DNA from: Arabidopsis thaliana | Lineage: Eukaryota; Streptophyta; Magnoliopsida; Brassicales; Brassicaceae | Direction of reading: 5' to 3' | DNA length: 64,000 nucleotides | NCBI RefSeq assembly: GCF_000001735.4 | Contig: NC_003075.7 | Span: 17,423,001-17,487,000 of the forward strand | Shown here: positions 34,261 to 58,863 of the stretch, one piece after another | Position numbering within the stretch: the first letter of the stretch is position 1 | Layout of the letters: every line of letters begins with the position of its first letter | Notes under the pieces: model-generated | Database searches by the model: none | The model's input: the letters and a program-made list of their open reading frames with translations, nothing else | Told to the model about the DNA's origin: nothing | Position numbers and translations under genes: made by a program

Positions 34261-36642
34261 TCATATCTTGAGTTTAGGAGATCTTGATTCTCTGAGCTTC
34301 CTTTCTTCTGACAGAACTTTTGCAAACCTGTAATAATTAGGCAGTATTTTACTGATTAAATCCACTATTATTGTATGCTTAAGTAAGAATATTTTCTGCT
34401 TTAGATACAAGTATTATTAAACCTTTTGAGAGCTTCTTCATTAGTCACATTTTCGGAAATAGGTTGATAATGGCCGCTTTCGAGATTGACACGAGAGACT
34501 CTTTTCTTTAATAAAGCTTCACCAACTTCAACAAGACCTTCCATGTTCTTTTCTGTTGATATGTCCACTGAACCTAAGTCACCCTTCAACGAATCATCCT
34601 GTAATAGGAAAAAAACATTTAAAATGTCAGTAAATTATTTTATATTTTTGGTCAATAAAATTGACCCTTCACTGACAATAATACTTTATTTGTTACTTGT
34701 GCTTATTGTTTCGTACAAGAAAAGTACCATATATAGACCAATCTTTACAAGAAATCTTTTTTAGCATTTGTTTATAAGATAAGACATGAGTTCTTATGAC
34801 CTAAAATCGGAATGTTGAACAATTCAAAGTAAGAAAACAATAAAGTAAGTATCGAGTTTCGATAACCATCAAGTTTCTTTCATTAGCGTGGGATATAAGT
34901 AATTAGTTAACCAAAACCAAAAGAGTTATAGTCTGCAATTACAGTTACCAATTAATATGAAATCGAAATGTGACAGATCAAACCCTAATCAAGGAAGAAA
35001 CTCACATCGATACGTAAATAATTCTTCTCGGAACGAAGAGCTTGAAAGACGACAGAGCTTTGGTAATCAACCATGTCATGAATAGCTTCACTGTAACAAT
35101 CAAGAATTGGAGTTGATCCACTTTCAAAGACCCAACACATCAATCCCCATTTCGATGCCATTTTCGCATTGTACTTCTCTTGATTCCTTATGGAACCTGT
35201 ACCTATCGATATCACCAGAAACCTCGTAAAATCTAATGGGCTTATATCTCCCATTACAGGATTCTTCTTTATTATCTGTTTTGTCACTTCCGCAATGGCA
35301 CATAACGTCTGAAAAAAAGAAACGTCAATAATTACGGACAAGTTAGGGTTTTGAGATTTAGGTTTTTGAGTTTTGAGTTAACCGGGTTATTGGCAGCGAT
35401 GCCACCATCAATGAGGTTGAATTCATGTTTAATTCCTTCACTGTCTTCATTGGTGAATCGATGAGCCGGGAAAAAAGTTGGTGCCGCAGATGTACTTATA
35501 CATATGTCTGATAGTTTTGCGTTCATAGCTTGATTATTCACCGCCTATGTATTTATGAGATTGGATCAATGTATATACCTTATGATACAGTTGCACGAAT
35601 ATTCACGTAGACAGATAGATTTTGGTGTTACCTGGTAAGAAGAGAAGATAACTGGTTGGAGTTTCTTGATGTCGAAGCAAGGTATGACAACGTTTGTCAA
35701 AGATTGAGTTAATTTTGTGTCGCCCAAGAAACCTTCAACTAAGTCATGAAGGTATTTACCGTTGAACTTGGGTCCTCCTACAAGTCTCACTATGGTTTCA
35801 CCCCAACCACAGAATATCCCTCTGCACATTTTATAATTCTCTGAAATAAGACTCTGAATCAGATTAAACGGAAACAGTTAAGAACAGTACCGTGGCTGTG
35901 GAAAGATTTTGGGTGAGTGTTTGAGATAAAAAGGGACGATTTCTTTGGCCTCAAACAAAGGGCGGTTGCTGTTGCGGCTATGGCCACCGCTTTGGTCTTG
36001 TGCGGTCAACATCGCCACTATCAAACCTCCGGTGCTTGTTCCTGAGATGACATCGAAATAATCCACAAGCCTTGCCTCCTCACCATCCAATTCCTGTTTA
36101 GTAGACATTTACAAATATAACAATCAAATTAAACTAATATACAATCTACGTGGAAATAAGATATTCAGTTTCAAATTTGTTTTTCCATTAAAAAAAGTGT
36201 ACATGAACTAGAGTCTCTATAAGAGTCAGATGTTAAAAAAAAGAAAAAAAAAAAAAGAACTAGAGTCTCTATTTGTCAATTACAACACTGAATATACTTT
36301 TTGAAGATTTGCATAAAACTTCAAAAAAAACAAAAACTAACAATATACTGATTTTGTGACATTAATTTACACCGCTAGCTTTTTCAATAAATTTAATAAT
36401 AAAAAATGGATATAAGATTTGCACACAATCTTCAATTTAGAATCAGTTACATATACCTGAAGTTGTGATTCAAGGTAAGCTAAGATTGTGCCGGGAATGA
36501 TCCCACGGATTCCACCACCATCGATGCTAAGAATGGTCACAAGTTGTCCGTACGAAGGAGGAAGACAAGCAACTGTTCTATCTTGTAGATGAGCAGTTCT
36601 GGATATTTCTGATGAACTTATTGATCCTCTCTCTGTATCCAT
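34261..36642 (-). CDS. PLP4: Patatin-like phospholipase PLP4 (pPLA-II group, 428 aa)
   Basis: Lipid acyl hydrolase that releases fatty acids from phospho- and galactolipids. Seven exons (minus): 36642-36457, 36093-35891, 35821-35632, 35544-35383, 35308-35006, 34598-34423, 34327-34261; 428 aa. The oxyanion loop is DGGGIRG (41-47), the nucleophile elbow GTSTG has Ser82, and the partner Asp239 is in DGGIAANNP, so the Ser-Asp dyad is intact. Compared with the next two genes it has an N-terminal extension ([20 protein letters not shown]) and an insertion HSRNSN after LTAQD. A TATAAATA on the minus strand near 36795-36802 is a likely TATA box. It is the most divergent of the three tandem genes. By order this is At4g37050 (pPLA-II beta, also PLA IVC). 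Confidence 0.94.
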
Positions 36643-38519
36643 GCTTTTAAACTCTTCTCCTTTACAATCTCAATCAAGGTTTATTTGTATTACTTTAGAT
36701 CAAATCTCTTTCGCTTAGTGATTAATTATTTATTTCTCCTTTTCAAGATAGAGATGGTGATAAATGTGATGAACCCATTAGAACTACCGTTACATATTTA
36801 TAGAAAGAGATATATGTAGATTAGGGAGTCTATATACAACACTATGTTATGCATGCCCATACACATATCCATCACATAGTGTTTGGATGTTTTTTGAACC
36901 AGTTTCTTGGTTGGGATGTCGTGTTCATCACTCTCACGCCCCATTACACTTGTGGTTGCTTTAGAGCATGTCATGTTACACACATACTTCTATATTTAAA
37001 AACAAAGGTCTAGATGACAGCTGTTCTTTCCAAAATAAACAATTAATAGACATAAATGCACAAAATTTAGTAGCAGAAGTCACCTGAACATATAAGTATA
37101 TATATTTTAAATGTTCTTAGTTTATAAAAATTAGTAGAAGATAAGACCGCTACTTTTGAACATTTTCATCTTCTAATTGTGAGATCTATTTATAACTCAG
37201 TGTTCAGAAATTTTTGAAGAGTAATATTTTAGCTCCTTTTCATTGCTTTTTTCCGAGTTTTTTAGGTTACCATCCTGAAGATGCGTAAACTTTTTTTGGT
37301 ACAATGTTTTTGGTTTTTGGTACAATGTTTTTGGTTGGAGGTTTAAACCCGGCTTCTTAAACTACTAATAGAACTGAAATCGCAGAACTAGGGAACTTTG
37401 CTGAAAAGTATATGAGGTTGTCCAATAAAAATATTTCCGTTAGGGACAACGAGAATCATACTTCCAAGCAAATATAACCGTTACTCGAACCAAAAATGTG
37501 GCCTAAATTATGGATTTGAAATGGTTACGGTTAGTCTCTACAAGGAGTCAAGGATACAATATACTGTATATTTTATCATTGTACTAACCATACTCTATTA
37601 CTATTTACTACATTTAATTTTGTGTAACTTTCGCATAAATTTGCTCATTGTTCATTGATTATATGAAGTTCCACCAACTTTTAAACCTAGGAAATAAAAC
37701 AAGCTACAATATTTATTTTATGCCCATGCCGTGACAAGTAGTACAGAATCTATCTATGGTCCACTTTTGCGAGATTGTTAAATCTGTCAAATGTTTTTCG
37801 TGTTATTTAAAAAACATACAATTGTAATCCTCCAATATCATCTTACCCCTTCACACCTCTTATGCAATTCTTCACGTATCTCGTTTCTTGGCTTAACCTT
37901 TTACAAAATTTATATTTTTATTGTTAGAGAACAAAATTTATGTTTAATCACCTAATTCTGTAATAAGATGGATAATATACTTTGGCGTGTAACATACATA
38001 TGAGTTTGTTTATACGATTATTTTTGTCAACGGTTCTTGAAAGAGTCAAGAACTTGTAAACACTAAACGTCCTCTTGAGAACGTTACAATTGTATATATA
38101 TAATCATCAAATTTGACAAAACTATTAGATAATATCATTTTAAAGGTTGTCCACTTTACTTGGTTCTTCATTTGACCACATTTTTTTACATATAATGAGG
38201 ATAGAGATTTTATTTTTTCCAACATCATGATGCTATAGTGATTGACTAACTTGATTTAATTTATAGAGAGGTTCAATATAAGTTGATACGTGAAGAATTG
38301 CATAACTCGACCGTTCCCAGTTTAACCCACATGACAGGGAGCCTAGTTCCTATTTAAAGGGTTGATTTGTAAAATTTTATTTATTTTTGTTCAATTCGGA
38401 AAAGAATTGAATCAGAAACACCCAGAAAAAAACAAAAACAAAAAAAGACGTTAAGAGAATTTGCTGACCAACACACACAAAATCCTCAGCTTTAACAAAA
38501 TAACAATATCATCTTGCAA

Positions 38520-50090
<11,571 letters not shown>

Positions 50091-50212
50091 ACTCCAGCTC
50101 GAAAGAGCGCTCGTCACTCAGATCTCCCATCTTCTCCGATATCCATAATCATTCCACTTTTCAATCTCCAATTTACATTACTTTATAAAATTGAATTATA
50201 GAGATAACAGAA

Positions 50213-50257
50213 ATGGCGATTAAACGTTGTTTTCTGCTACTTCGTCAGCTCCAATAA
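50213..50257 (+). CDS. Possible leader uORF of the DUF547 gene (14 aa)
   Basis: A 14-codon frame MAIKRCFLLLRQLQ lies in the probable first, non-coding exon of the downstream gene. It matters only if the transcript begins before 50213, which the CT/GA-rich composition from about 50080 suggests. Confidence 0.4.
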   Translation: MAIKRCFLLLRQLQ

Positions 50258-50386
50258 GAGAGAGAGATTCTGTAGTTTTCTTCCATTGCTCTCTGTTCGA
50301 GATTATCTGACCAAAGTAATCTTCCTATACAAAATATTGGATTAAATATAATCAAAATTGTGGATCTTTGGGAAACATAAGCTTGA

Positions 50387-50431
50387 ATGAAACACACATG
50401 CCAGCCTTTTTCTGCTTCTGGTTCGCTTTAA
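50387..50431 (+). CDS. Possible second leader uORF of the DUF547 gene (14 aa)
   Basis: A second 14-codon frame MKHTCQPFSASGSL in the same leader exon, which appears to end at a donor near 50469 (CAACAAG|GTACTT) and join an acceptor near 50661 (TATATCAG). Confidence 0.4.
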   Translation: MKHTCQPFSASGSL

Positions 50432-50718
50432 CTTCACGTTTTCCCGCTCTGTCTTCATAGAATCAACAAGGTACTTAATTTCTATCAACACCCATTATCT
50501 CTTTCTCAGGAAAGTTTAAATCTTTTTTATTTTCCAAGTGTTCTTAATTGTCCTTATACTTATACATGTAACTGTATCTTTCTTTCTTTTTACTTCTGTT
50601 TTGTTTTTCTTTTATGTTTTATCTTGATGGGTCTCTCTTTCTCTCTCTTGGGTTTATATCAGTTAGAGTGGAGAGAAAGCAAAAGTTGAAGACAGACAGA
50701 GAGAGAGAGAGAAGCGCG

Positions 50719-53716
50719 ATGAACACAAGTGTTCGAGCTGTTCTTTCCTCCATGAAAGCTCCTTCAAAGCATGACACTACTCATCATCAAGTAGCTTTCT
50801 TTTTCTCTCTCTCTCATATCACTTTTTCCACTTTTATTAACTCAATTTTGATTGCTTTTCTCTTTGGGGAAATCTTTCTTGGTGGATTATGCTTAGTCTC
50901 TGATAAAAAGTTTGTTCCTTTAGATTGATAAAAATTGGATTTCAGATATTTCTTAAGATTCTTGGCTTCAACATTGGACTATTTACCAACCGTATCTTTG
51001 CTTTTTTGTTTTGTTTTCTGAATAATAGTTATTCCATAGTGATGGTCACAGTGAAAGTGATCGATACTCAATTCTTATCCTCATTCTGGAAGTGTGTGTT
51101 GTTTTCCACTATCAAAGGCTCACAACTATTGTTTCTTTATTATTAGCTCCAGTTCTGTTTCCTTCATTCTGTTTGTGAGTGTGTTTTTTTGGTCTATATG
51201 AGTAATGATGTTTCGTGGTATTCTGAAATCTGCAAAGGATGAGAAGAAGAAGATGGAGTCTCAAGGCAATGGAGCTGTTGCTAATTCAGGAAAATCTCTG
51301 GTTAATCGCCGACGAGCTAACAAAGAAAAGAAAATGGATTTGCTACAAGATGTATGATGACACTTTCTTTGAGTTCATGATTTGATGATTTAGTGATGAG
51401 TTGAGTCTTAAGAATGTTGTTGTTTGTATTAGGTTGATAAGCTTAAGAGGAAGCTGAGACAGGAGGAGAATGTTCATAGAGCATTGGAGAGAGCTTTTAC
51501 TAGACCTTTAGGAGCTTTACCTCGTCTTCCGTCTTACCTCCCTCGACATGTAAGATCCGAATGCTGGATTCTCGACTTTTGTATTTCGAACTTGTTGTTC
51601 TTTGTGTTTTAATATTTGTTTCTGTTTTTGGGTTTTGATAAGACATTGGAGCTTCTTGCTGAAGTAGCTGTTCTTGAAGAGGAAGTGGTTCGGTTAGAGG
51701 AGCAAGTTGTAAACTTTAGACAAGGTTTATACCAAGAAGCTGTTTACATATCTTCAAAGAGGAATCTGGAGAGTCCTAATAACAACAGTTTGAATGAGAA
51801 TTCGCCCGTTAGAAGCACTAAACACCAGAGATCGAAATCAATGTCGCAACACGAGTTCAATTCTATGATCACTCCCACTAAAAAGCATCAACAGTCTCTT
51901 AGCAGAAGCATCTCAAGTAGGAAACTCTTCTCCTCTGATCAAACAGTTAATGACCGAAGTGGTCAGAGAGTGGTAAGTGGCAAACAAGCGTCGCCTAAAT
52001 CAAATCTAAGCAGTGTTACTAATACTAAGCCAGTAGATGTGAGAGGGAAAGAGAATCAGACCTCTAGTAATGCTTCAAAAGACAAGAAAAATAAAGAATC
52101 ACCTGAGAAGAAGCTTGGCAGATTCTTGACATCTGTGAAGAAGAAGAAACCTTTGATTAAGCCGGAGGCTGCAGCGGATAAACACTCAGAATCAACCAAA
52201 TTGCAGGTATTTACAACATTTACGCTTGCACTAATGCATGAATCTATAGAATTTTTCTGAAAGTTTTCGCCTTTTTGGTTTTTCTGTTGTTCAGCTAGAT
52301 GATAGATTAGCAGATCAGGACAAAGCTCAAGAGAGTGTGTCAGGATCATCTTCGGAAGACAAGACACTGCAAAGTGGAAATGTAGCAAACAGAGTTTCAG
52401 AGGATTTACTGAAATGTCTTGTGACTATTATCTTGAGGATTAGCTCGTCCAAGGACATTGTGTTGGATCCATATAATAACTGCTCAGAGTGGAGAACAAG
52501 AGAACTTGGTGCATACAAGCATTTTTCGTCGGTCGATACATCTTCAGTTGATCTTGGACGAAGAATCAATGCTTCATTTCTGATCCATCGTCTCAAGTAA
52601 GTTTCTCATTTAAACAGATGATTTGAAAACTTTTAGAATGATGGAATACTCTAAACTCATGTTTTGTGTAACTATATCTATCTCCAGGTTCCTGCTTAAT
52701 AAGCTTTCTGTTGTCAATCTAGACGGTCTTAGCCACCAGCAGAAGCTTGCATTCTGGATAAATACTTATAATTCCTGCGTTATGAATGTGAGACTTGTGT
52801 GATTACTTGATATGATAGAGATAGAGAACTGTCTGTGAAAACGTTGCTGATGTCTTGTTTCCAATTTACCTTCGTAGGCATTCTTGGAGCACGGGATCCC
52901 GGCGACTCCTGAAATGGTTGTAGCGCTGATGCAGAAGGTTTAGATTCAAACCATATTCTGACAATATTTTCGGTTTAACATGTTTATTGGTTAACTATAT
53001 TCATCTTCTCTTTGTTGTTTCAGGCAACAATAATTGTGGGAGGACACTCGCTAAATGCAATCACAATCGAACATTTCATCTTGAGACTTCCATACCACTT
53101 GAAATTCGTAAGTGCCTTCATTTCTTTGAACTGTATACACCATTGAATCAAAGTTTGGTTCTTATACATTTTTCTCTCTGCTTCTTATTTTGAAAAAAAG
53201 ACTTGTCCCAAAACTGCAACACATGAAGAAATGAGAGCTCATAGCACATTTGGATTGGAATGGTCAGAGCCCTTGGTCACATTCGCTCTCGCCTGTGGAA
53301 GCTGGTCCTCTCCTGCTGTAAGTTGAGATCAAAATCAATATATACACACAATTTGGCAAAGATGCAAACTTTCAAGTAACTTTGGTATCTTCTCTATTGT
53401 GAAACTTCTGCAGGTAAGGGTCTACACAGCAGCTAATGTAGAGGAAGAGCTAGAAGCTGCAAAGAGAGATTATCTGCAAGCATCAGTTGGGATATCAAAG
53501 AACAACAAACTAATGCTTCCAAAGGTATTAGATTGGTACTTACTCGACTTTGCCAAGGATTTGGAATCGTTACTGGATTGGGTTTGCCTTCAGTTACCTG
53601 ATAAACTAAGAGAAGAAGCAACTAAGTGTATGGAGAGAAAGAACAAAGAATCACTAATGGAATTGGTTCAAGTAGTACCATATGACTTCAGTTTCAGATT
53701 GCTTTTGCATCAATGA
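50719..53716 (+). CDS. MIP1-type leucine-zipper / DUF547 protein (610 aa)
   Basis: Ten coding exons join in frame to 610 codons: 50719-50790, 51238-51351, 51433-51549, 51643-52206, 52295-52596, 52688-52787, 52878-52937, 53024-53107, 53201-53317, 53414-53716. Residues about 50-140 hold coiled-coil segments ([20 protein letters not shown], then [20 protein letters not shown]), the ternary-complex-factor MIP1 leucine zipper. A Ser/Lys/Asn-rich disordered linker spans about 140-330. The DUF547 domain (about 395-530) has [26 protein letters not shown] and [16 protein letters not shown]. The C-terminal part ends [14 protein letters not shown]. Biochemical function is unknown; DUF547 contains conserved Trp, Asn and Cys that recall papain-like folds (tentative). 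The leader has a likely intron and two short uORFs. Likely At4g37080. Confidence 0.9.
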
Positions 53717-54337
53717 ATAAAAAAATGTTAAACACTGTATAGATTTGGGTTGGGGAGAGAGTAAAGTAGAGCGCATGAGTTCAATTTGTTATTGTTTTTT
53801 TTGGTTGGCTGAGAGTATATATAGATTATATGGTTGTGTTCTTTTACTATAAAGTGATGTAAAATTCATTCAATTGATTTTTATTTGTAATGCTATATAT
53901 GTATATGTCTACACCATTTTTTTTTTGTCTGATTTGTTTTTTCTTGTCTCTTACTATTTTTGTACTCGGCATTCTTGTCTCGTACCATATTTATTTTGGT
54001 CGGCTTGATATAATAATTTGCTTTTGTATGTACAAAATAAATTGAAAATACTTCCTCGACATAAAAAAAAAAAGTGTATAAATATATATCTAATGGTAGT
54101 TTAGTTAAGACAAAAAAAAAAAAAAAAAAAAATGGTAGTTTAGTTAATGGGCTGAGGTAAAAAGGCCAACGAGAGCCCATCATAAAATGGAACAAACCAA
54201 GTCTCTGATTAGAAGAGAGGATTCTATAGCGGTATAATCGTGGTGGTGGTGATTTTTGGGAATTTTGAAGAGCCGTTAAACCCTAGAACGGACGGAGAAG
54301 AAAACCCTAGACCGGCGAAGAAGATAAATCAGATTCG
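53717..54337. other. Spacer and promoter of the small charged-protein gene
   Basis: 3' UTR of the DUF547 gene, T-rich and A-rich runs, the poly(A) scar noted separately, then TGGGCT (54148-54153) and AGCCCA (54174-54179) site II elements about 160-190 bp upstream of the next start codon. Confidence 0.6.
54092..54147. repeat. 17-bp direct repeats around a poly(A) tract (retroposition scar)
   Basis: AATGGTAGTTTAGTTAA occurs identically at 54092-54108 and 54131-54147. Between the copies is GAC followed by 19 A. A target-site duplication of 15-17 bp with an A tail is the mark of LINE-mediated insertion; here almost nothing but the tail remains. Confidence 0.55.
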
Positions 54338-55559
54338 ATGTCGGATAATAAAGACCGTGATTCCGATTCCGATGCTCCGGAGGAATTAACCCAGGAGCAG
54401 GTAAGTAATATATTCGTCCTGTTTGTTGAAAGATTCAATCGAAATCGCATTTTTGCTTAGTGGCGCTATGTGTTTTGTTTCAGGCGAAGCTGGAAGAGGA
54501 AGCACTGTGGAAAATACAGAGAGAGAATAAGAATAGGTTTGTCTTCACTCTCATCACATCTCTTTAGCTCTGTTATCATTATTATGGGTTTAGTTCTTAG
54601 TGGTTCGCTTTGAATGCCTTTGAAGGACTTAAAAAAGTTTAAAGCTTTGTTAATTAGGAGTTTATCAAGGAAGATAAACTATTCTCTCTTTGATTTTGTA
54701 TATCTGATTACTTTGAACTTAGTAAACTATGCAAGGGTTGTTAGCTATGTGTAATCCTTGGTTCAAAGTGGTGGTTTTTGTCGATTCTTCACTCCAACAT
54801 TAACCTTATTTGTTGCCATTATGTTCTATTGTTTGATCCTAAGGTTTGTTTGTGGACTTGTTGATCTATGAGCTTCCTTAGAAGGTCTCTAAGTTTGGAA
54901 TGTGTGGTTTTTTTTTAATGAGATTGGTTTCTCTTATGTAGGGTTTCCCGTGAGAAGAAAGAGAGGCGCAAGCTTATGGCAGAGCAAGTAACTCTCCGAA
55001 AATCTCGAAAGATTGAAATAATTGAGGATGTAGTAGAAGAAGAAGAACCTGAGGAAAACTCTGAAGCTCTTGCAAACAAGGGATTCCTTTCCAAAGACAT
55101 CATAGACTTTCTTGCGGAGCGAGAAAAGTATTAAATACTTTATATCCTTATTTCTTGATACATAAACACTTTTAAGCGAGAAAGTATGTCTAAGATTGGT
55201 TGATATGTTACATTTCACAGACAAAAAGCTGAGTCAGATTCTGAAGAAGAAGAGATCATAGACGAACTCCCAAGAAAGAAAAAGCAAAAAAGCTCAGGGT
55301 ATGATCGTCTATTCTTGGCTTACATATTTTAGGATCACTCTCAGATTTGCTTTACTGAAGTCTCTCTGGTGGGTGCAGGATCGAAACGGTTATTTACAAG
55401 GAGATTCCACCACCAGAATGCTTGAAAACCGGGTTAGATTTCTTGAAGATGAGGAGAGCGCAAGTCCCCAGATCGTCTTCAGTCATCAAGAACTCCGGCC
55501 AAGCTCTCCGACTTGCCACCGGTGCTGCTTTAGCCAAGAAACAGCGACAGAGAAAGTGA
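54338..55559 (+). CDS. Small highly charged protein of unknown function (186 aa)
   Basis: Five exons (54338-54400, 54484-54536, 54942-55127, 55221-55298, 55379-55559) join in frame to 186 codons. It begins with an acidic stretch MSDNKDRDSDSDAPEELTQE, followed by a mixed-charge helix (LWKIQRENKNRVSREKKERR). Next come an acidic patch EDVVEEEEPEE, the short conserved-looking motif NKGFLSKDIIDFLAEREK, and a lysine-rich segment (LPRKKKQKSS) that is a good nuclear-localisation candidate. It ends in a basic tail (AALAKKQRQRK). No known domain is recognised; a nuclear or nucleolar protein is an inference from composition. The site II promoter elements suggest growth-linked expression. Likely At4g37090. 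Confidence 0.85.
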
Positions 55560-56172
55560 AAATTAAGATGTAAAATTTTCATGTGGGCTCAATTCCATAA
55601 CATTTTTGTTTTAGTTAGCCTTTTTGGCTACTTCTGCTGCTACCTACATGTATCAGATATTTATTTATTACTAATATTGTTCAAACGCTCTCAACACAAA
55701 ACTCTTTATGAAATACATCAACGTGAAGGCCAATATCATTAAGAAACAATAGGAGAATGTTCATGAAGAATCTGAGTTTATCTCTTGCTACAGTAGACTA
55801 TGTGTATATAGAATCTAAGTGTATATATTGATCTGAATCAGTTTTGTAGGGACAAAGAACAAATGCTACAAGTTTCTGACAATTTCAGAAACTGTTTTCT
55901 CACAACAACAAAAACACAAACAAAATCAGAATTAACCAAAAGGTGTGAATCTTTGGATCAATAAGTTCTGCTTTTAGATTACAAGCCATACCAAATCTCT
56001 GAATTCACAGTTCTATACCCCTTTCCATCTCCGGGGGAGCGATCCAAACTGTATAAAGGTTCAGGCGTGTGAACCACATTGATTCTTGATGATGCATCAT
56101 GGGCCATGGGTTATGTCAGCCTCTCCAAGTCACCCTCTAAAAATTACAGCTTTGTGCTTTTTTACTACCAAC
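55560..56172. other. Convergent 3' regions
   Basis: The 3' UTRs of the small charged-protein gene and of the PLP-fold gene meet here. No other feature is seen. Confidence 0.6.
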
Positions 56173-58863
56173 TCACGTCTCTGAATTCTCTGCTTCTTCT
56201 TCTTCTTCTTCAACAGTAGGAAGCGAACCTTCTCTGCTGAAACCAGGGTTTAGGAACTTGGCGACGAATACCCAAAGCTTGTAAACATCTTCAAAGTTTG
56301 TCAAGAAGCTAAGAGAAGCAGTAACAACCTCAAATCTTATAAACCCATTTTTCCCGGCTTCATTCTGCAAGTGCAAAGCACTATCTTCTTTAGTCCGAGC
56401 TCTATGGTTTCTTGGTTTTTCATCCACTATACGTATGTGACTCAATATACCAATGCCGAGAGATACACCTTCTCTATCACCGAGTCTCTGAACAATTTCT
56501 GGACTAACAAAGCCTTTGCTTTTATCTCTCACATTGAATGCAACCGCGGCACCTCTTTCGTATTTGATCTTCGGCCCATAAATCTGCACAAGGTTCATGT
56601 GTCTGCCTCCTGATTCAGGCACTTGTAGTTGCAGTAACGATATCACAAGCCAGTTAATCAGAAACCTGAGTCTTGTTGTGGTTTTATTAAGACCTAACAT
56701 ATTCACATGATCAATATGTCTGCAAACAATCTCGGTTTCGGTGTCTCTCCTATCCCATTCATCATCCGCACCCTCATCATCTCCATTTTCAACATCACTC
56801 GTGTTAATGTAATCTTCATCATAAACGCTAGCTAGAGAAGCTTCACCAGGCTCTACTATGCTATGACTAACACGTTCCATGTTAAATGAAACCCGTCTTC
56901 CTTTGCTCGGATGTTCATCCTCTACACCCAACAACCTGCTTCTACCACCATCTCTTCCTCCCAATAACCTGAATTCTCCTTCTGTTTCTCGTCTAATAGC
57001 ACTCTCTTTGATTTCTGATGAAATGTTGGAAGATTTCAAGCCATTTGCAAAGCTATGACCACAGTTTTCTTCCTGTATCTCTTGAACATGGAGATGGTTA
57101 CTAGAGCTCCTCCTATTCCGCGATGGAGTCGAGTTTGTCCCGTGCTCTGTAACTGACATAACGGCAGCATCAAACGAGAGGACGTCGTTACCATCATACA
57201 ATGGACTGCTGTAACTCTTCGGTATTGGTTTAGGCGACTGTCGTTGTTTCTGTTTTCTCTTGTTGGTTAACCAAATTGGTGGCAGTGGAGATGCAATCTT
57301 ATTATGCTGATCAGAACCAAGAGGACTTTGACCCAAATCAATCCAAAACGAATTGTCGGATGACTCATCTTCACTAAAAACCGGACTTTTCATGAGTTCT
57401 CCAACCGAAACACTTTCTGTTTCTTCAAAAATTGTGGTGCTAGTAGTTCCATCTCTATCAGAAGATATGTTATCTTCTAGGAGCTCTGTTTCAAACACAT
57501 CCCTCACTTGTGCTGAAGTGTATGCACCTGAGAAAGCTGGCATCTGAGTTCCTGGACGATGAGCTTCTTTGGTTTTATCGTCATTGTGATCTTCAAAACC
57601 AACCAATCCGTCAAGACCATCTACTGAATCACTGAGATATAACGGATATTCAGGCGTGATCTTCACTATACCTGATCCAGTTTTCCCTGATTGACTCTGA
57701 AGGCTTCCCATAACTGATTTTTTAATCAACAGGCAACCAAATCCTGTCGGGTCATGACCAAATACACGGTAGAACGAGGTAATGATAAACTCAGGCCGGA
57801 ACAATGACAAACCAAGCGAATCCATATCTTTGGGACCTAAAGAACCAGCATCAAGCAACACATGCCAATGGTTCTGCTGAGCTAAAGCCATCCACTGGTA
57901 AGAATACTTAGTACCCGTAACACGAGACTGAGCAGGAAACACAAACAACCCAACCGCGGAATCCTTCTTCTTCCTCTTCTTATAAGACAACCGTTTCTTC
58001 AAATCAGTCGAACAAAGCTTCAAAGTAGGCCATTTAAACCAAGCATTATAAGCCTTTGCGCCTTTCTCCCTCGCTGTCTGCGCCATCCAATTCACAGACT
58101 GGCTCTCGTGATCAAACATTGTCAAAAGCCGCTTATTCGACTGAAAAGGATAAGATTCCGCTAACAATCTAAAAGCAGAGCCTCTACTAACTGTGAAAAC
58201 AAGACCATACTCATTCTCAGGGATGTTCAAATAGTCCATAATCCTAGTTTTAATATCATGTTCCACAGTTCCACTCTCAGCTCCACCGTAAAGCGCATGG
58301 TTACTCAAATTGGCAGTTATCTCAGAGAGACTAAACGTACAAGTATCCCAATAGTGCAGAGTCTGAACATAAGAGAAGAGACCAAATCCACAGTAATCAA
58401 GACATACCTTAGAAGCTGATGATGATAAGTGACTATACTCATCAGATCTTAACTGATCAATCTTCTCAGAAGCTTGATACTTTGGGTACATGCTCAGAAA
58501 CTTGGTCAAAGCTTCACGGAGCTCAGGAATTGAGTCTTCTGATTCGATAATACGTTCAGCTGCTAAAGCAGTGGCGCGTAGAAACTCACGCTGCGCGTGA
58601 AGTCTAGCTAAGGATCTGGAACGACCCAAGCTTCCATCTCCATTATCTTGGTCAATGTCTTGGGATTTGAAGAGTGAGCCATTCTCAGAAGCTTCTTCTA
58701 AAGCTTCCCTGAGCTTATCTTCATACAATTTCCGAATCAGTGCAGCTTTTTTCTTGACATTGAGAGACGAATCAGACCCATCTCTTCTTCTCCTGCTGCT
58801 CTTACTCTTGTCTAAGATCAGAGAAGCACAGTGATGAATTTGCTTCCACAGAGAGAAATGCAT
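56173..58863 (-). CDS. PLP-dependent-transferase-fold protein, MOCOS-like, lacking the PLP lysine (896 aa)
   Basis: A single-exon gene of 896 codons. Residues about 150-430 follow the class V aminotransferase / molybdenum-cofactor sulfurase fold: [34 protein letters not shown], and [18 protein letters not shown], the usual D of the cofactor pocket. Then comes the strand where MOCOS has SFYK(I/L/M)FG with the PLP Schiff-base lysine. Here it reads [14 protein letters not shown], so that lysine is Arg366. Residues about 450-680 are a Ser/Asp/Glu-rich insert. The C-terminal block ([20 protein letters not shown] and after) is well ordered, and the end is acidic ([12 protein letters not shown]). 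The MOCOS C-terminal MOSC domain is absent. A non-catalytic or altered role is inferred. Likely At4g37100; homologues of the same type exist elsewhere in the genome (recalled). Confidence 0.9.
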   Translation of the reverse strand: MHFSLWKQIHHCASLILDKSKSSRRRRDGSDSSLNVKKKAALIRKLYEDKLREALEEASENGSLFKSQDIDQDNGDGSLGRSRSLARLHAQREFLRATALAAERIIESEDSIPELREALTKFLSMYPKYQASEKIDQLRSDEYSHLSSSASKVCLDYCGFGLFSYVQTLHYWDTCTFSLSEITANLSNHALYGGAESGTVEHDIKTRIMDYLNIPENEYGLVFTVSRGSAFRLLAESYPFQSNKRLLTMFDHESQSVNWMAQTAREKGAKAYNAWFKWPTLKLCSTDLKKRLSYKKRKKKDSAVGLFVFPAQSRVTGTKYSYQWMALAQQNHWHVLLDAGSLGPKDMDSLGLSLFRPEFIITSFYRVFGHDPTGFGCLLIKKSVMGSLQSQSGKTGSGIVKITPEYPLYLSDSVDGLDGLVGFEDHNDDKTKEAHRPGTQMPAFSGAYTSAQVRDVFETELLEDNISSDRDGTTSTTIFEETESVSVGELMKSPVFSEDESSDNSFWIDLGQSPLGSDQHNKIASPLPPIWLTNKRKQKQRQSPKPIPKSYSSPLYDGNDVLSFDAAVMSVTEHGTNSTPSRNRRSSSNHLHVQEIQEENCGHSFANGLKSSNISSEIKESAIRRETEGEFRLLGGRDGGRSRLLGVEDEHPSKGRRVSFNMERVSHSIVEPGEASLASVYDEDYINTSDVENGDDEGADDEWDRRDTETEIVCRHIDHVNMLGLNKTTTRLRFLINWLVISLLQLQVPESGGRHMNLVQIYGPKIKYERGAAVAFNVRDKSKGFVSPEIVQRLGDREGVSLGIGILSHIRIVDEKPRNHRARTKEDSALHLQNEAGKNGFIRFEVVTASLSFLTNFEDVYKLWVFVAKFLNPGFSREGSLPTVEEEEEEAENSET

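Noticed and set aside
36841..37040. Short frame upstream of PLP4 as a small gene
   Set aside because: It overlaps the PLP4 promoter, lacks coding composition and has no splice or start context.
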